Source: Flavobacteriales bacterium
Lineage (GTDB): Bacteria; Bacteroidota; Bacteroidia; Flavobacteriales; Flavobacteriaceae
Assembly (NCBI GenBank): GCA_017303755.1
Contig: JAFLBS010000008.1
Coordinates: forward strand, 62,001 to 126,000
DNA length: 64,000 bases
Reading direction: 5' to 3'
Under the pieces are notes generated by a model. It saw only the letters and a program-made list of their open reading frames with translations, did no database searches and was not told the origin of the DNA. Shown one piece after another: positions 61,901-64,000 of the stretch. A program made the translations under genes and the position numbers. Every line of letters begins with the position of its first letter. Position 1 is the first letter of the stretch.

Positions 61901-62612
61901 TGTCGTGTGCATCATCAATGTTAAACGTACGCTTTAAAACTACTTTGCCTTCCTTGTCTTTGAACTCAATTGTAGTGTTATTGTTCCCATCGGTAGATAC
62001 CCAATTTTCATCTTTGGTGATGGTTTTGTATAATTGGTTACGAGGATAAAAGGAAGTTCCACTTTGCGAAAATCCAGTTGTATACAACCCTTCATTATCA
62101 TCCCAAGTGGCCACTGCTCTAAACAATTTTACTTCAAGTGTATCATTGGTTTGGTAGTCAAACTTAATGGTGTGATCATTATTTGAATTAGGATCAACTG
62201 CCCAAGAGTTGCCTGGAGCACCTTGTTTCAGCACTCTGTTTAAGGGTGAAGCTTCAAATACTTTTTGACTGTAAGAAACTTGATTTGCATAGGGTGTATA
62301 CTGCGATTGTGCAGCAACAGCATTAGGCACAAAATCAAGACTATTAGTTTGTGTGGTATAAGGAAGGTATTCTTTATCTTGTCTACCAAAACCGTCATAC
62401 TCGATAGGCGTAACAATATTTTTTCCTGTTGCCGATTGTGCATTGGCAATTTGTTGAATGGGTCGGCCAAGTCCATCAAAGTAGGTAACATTAATGACAC
62501 TGTTTTGAGCCAATGAATCTTTATAAGTAACCGACTTAATATAATTTTCGGTCGTAGTTTGACCAATAACCAGAATTGGTAACAAAACGATAAGGTATAG
62601 TAATTTTTTCAT
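58983..62612 (-). CDS. RHS repeat core protein with C-terminal WHH-type nuclease toxin
   Basis: Protein of 1209 residues. It has a signal peptide (ends VIGQ), a DUF6443-type N-terminus ([20 protein letters not shown]), many YD repeats ([40 protein letters not shown]), and the RHS core end ([68 protein letters not shown]). After this hyperconserved junction comes a variable toxin domain ending in [29 protein letters not shown], which fits HNH/EndoVII-fold WHH nucleases. The core should encapsulate and release the toxin. It is preceded by another RHS gene and followed by an immunity gene. Confidence 0.88.
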   Translation of the reverse strand: [1209 protein letters not shown]

Positions 62613-62617
62613 GGCTA

Positions 62618-64000
62618 TTAGTTTTGGGTTCTATAATGGTAATCGTTTTCAGCAAGCTTATAACCGTCTTTGTCATAAACAGCTTTGAGCCTATTAAATT
62701 CGTCGTACTCATAAGTAATAGTATCACCTTTAGGGTCGGTTATGGTATGTACACCCACCAATGGAATATAAGTATAGGTAGTAATCATCGCATTGGGCAA
62801 AGCAGTTCTCATAGCGTTTAAGGCACTAATTAAGCCTGCCTCGTTAGTTCCGTTAGAGAGCGTTTGCAAATTGGAAACATACGAACTCACTTGAGCATAC
62901 GTTGCATTTTCAATTTTAGCAATAGGTTGTGTTTTGTTGTATCCCCAGATGTACGATATGACAGTTCCACCTTCTTGTTTGAGTTGCAGTGGGTTGCCGA
63001 ATTCATCATACAACTCATAAATCAGTCTATTCTCCAAAGTAGCAGCACCTTTAGAAGTAACTATGCTTTGTGGTAAATACGATGCATTACCCGACCAGTT
63101 ATTAGCATAATTGATTTGACTTTTAGAAAGTAATTCAGTTCCGCGATAGGTTTCAATTCGTTCAATCTCGGAGATACGGTTTTGAGAATAGATTGAATTA
63201 CCAGTGTGATAGAAATACTTAGTTTTTAATACTTCACCTTGGCTATTGGTAACTGTTGACTCGGATATTTGTTTGTTAATAGGGTTGTATGAATAGGTTT
63301 CATTAGTTTGAACAACTTTTTGATTGTTGTTTAAATCATAAAAGTAGCTTTTATTGGTTTTTGAAATTAATTTTGCCCAACCATAAGCTTCTTTTATAAA
63401 TCTATATGAAATAAATTCTTCAGGATTACCAAAATAACAAAAACAATCACTGCAATTATCCGTTAATACCAATTCATTGCACAAACCATTATATTCTGGA
63501 TTCTGATTACAGGATATTAGATAGCTTTTGTAATCGGTATAATATTTATGTTTATAAATATTTATAAAATCATACTGAGGATAAAATGTTCTAAAACCAG
63601 TAGTCTCCAAATAATTTTCATAATCGTAAGTTAGCTCTTCTTTACTTATTATTTTATCACTCTGATTAAAAACAGTTTGAGTTTTTAGTAATCCTCTTTT
63701 GTAATCGTAATTTTCCGTAGGCATAAAAGGTTGGGATAAATTATAAATACCAATCTGTTCAGGAAAATCAATTGGAGAGGAGTATTCATATTCAATTCTG
63801 CCATTTTCACTTTCAAAAACTTTGACATTTTTGTAACCAATATCAGCTCCTTGTGTTTTGACAGGATTCAAATTATTAAAAGTAGTACTAACATCATATT
63901 CCCAAAATACCTCGTCGCTTTTCCATGTCACGTCAACGACATTAGTTACAGCACTATATACGGGAGTATTCTCACAATGGGGACACTCTTTTTTTGTTCT
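62618..64000 (-). CDS. RHS/YD-repeat protein, N-terminal partner (5' end beyond window)
   Basis: The open frame continues past the right edge; the first visible residues are RTKKECPHCENTPVYSAVTN, so the GTG at 63931 is internal. The visible part is a beta-rich repeat protein with a Cys-rich patch (NELVLTDNCSDCFCYFGNPEE), degenerate YD-type repeats (YFYDLNNNQKVVQTNETYSYNPIN, YELYDEFGNPLQLKQEGG, YIWGYNKTQPIAKIENATY) and a final DPKGDTITYEYDEFNRLKAVYDKDG. The stop lies 5 bp before the ATG of the RHS toxin gene. It is probably a structural partner of the RHS shell. Confidence 0.82.
   Translation of the reverse strand, partial: RTKKECPHCENTPVYSAVTNVVDVTWKSDEVFWEYDVSTTFNNLNPVKTQGADIGYKNVKVFESENGRIEYEYSSPIDFPEQIGIYNLSQPFMPTENYDYKRGLLKTQTVFNQSDKIISKEELTYDYENYLETTGFRTFYPQYDFINIYKHKYYTDYKSYLISCNQNPEYNGLCNELVLTDNCSDCFCYFGNPEEFISYRFIKEAYGWAKLISKTNKSYFYDLNNNQKVVQTNETYSYNPINKQISESTVTNSQGEVLKTKYFYHTGNSIYSQNRISEIERIETYRGTELLSKSQINYANNWSGNASYLPQSIVTSKGAATLENRLIYELYDEFGNPLQLKQEGGTVISYIWGYNKTQPIAKIENATYAQVSSYVSNLQTLSNGTNEAGLISALNAMRTALPNAMITTYTYIPLVGVHTITDPKGDTITYEYDEFNRLKAVYDKDGYKLAENDYHYRTQN

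Overview
The window looks like a chromosomal segment of a Flavobacterium-type member of the Bacteroidota. The evidence is the low GC content, type IX secretion (T9SS) C-terminal sorting domains on several large exported proteins, promoters of the Bacteroidota form (TTTG at -33 and TAnnTTTG at -7) in front of both tRNA genes, and typical flavobacterial families (DUF4407, DUF456, RHS genes, DPNDK-containing T9SS proteins).

Positions 1-25,500 hold three related divergent modules. In each, a LytTR response regulator lies on the minus strand; in the two complete modules it is followed by one or two TPR sensor histidine kinases. Large exported proteins are transcribed the opposite way: an ELW/SDGT-repeat T9SS protein, four repeat proteins built from a 17-residue NTAxGxxALxxNTTG unit and ending in a phage-tail-fibre-like S74 self-cleaving chaperone, and a collagen-like protein. 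Each of the three divergent spacers has a pair of direct repeats (core GTCGTTCGTCTATT or a shorter form) spaced exactly 20 bp, which is what LytTR operators look like.

Positions 25,500-49,000 are ordinary chromosome: a DUF58 protein, tRNA-Asp, two paralogous T9SS proteins (the second with CUB and FN3 domains), DUF456, a lipoprotein, a glycosyltransferase and flippase pair with a 238-bp tandem duplication, ruvC, hemW, a cyclase, GNAT, MmcQ/YjbR, a PH/SHOCT protein, an SQR-like flavoprotein, DUF4407, an LRR T9SS protein and an M20 dipeptidase. The spacers hold several long inverted-arm terminator elements.

Positions 49,200-58,600, directly after tRNA-Leu(TAG), are an accessory island. It opens with a tightly overlapping three-gene operon: a dGTPase; a very large fusion of a nucleotidyltransferase head, a degenerate nuclease-like region and an N6-adenine DNA methyltransferase; and a small PD-(D/E)XK nuclease candidate. 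I read this as a candidate defence system and do not recognise it as a named one. Downstream lie helically phased TTGCAA motifs, a duplicated module (palindrome, 11-bp GCGTGAA repeats and a 61-residue ORF), fragments of an XRE regulator and of a cytosine methyltransferase, and a 28-residue hydrophobic peptide with a candidate antisense transcript (type I toxin-antitoxin-like).

Positions 58,600-64,000 carry, on the minus strand, an RHS/YD polymorphic toxin locus: an N-terminal RHS gene cut by the window edge, an RHS core gene ending in a WHH-type nuclease toxin, and a small probable immunity gene.
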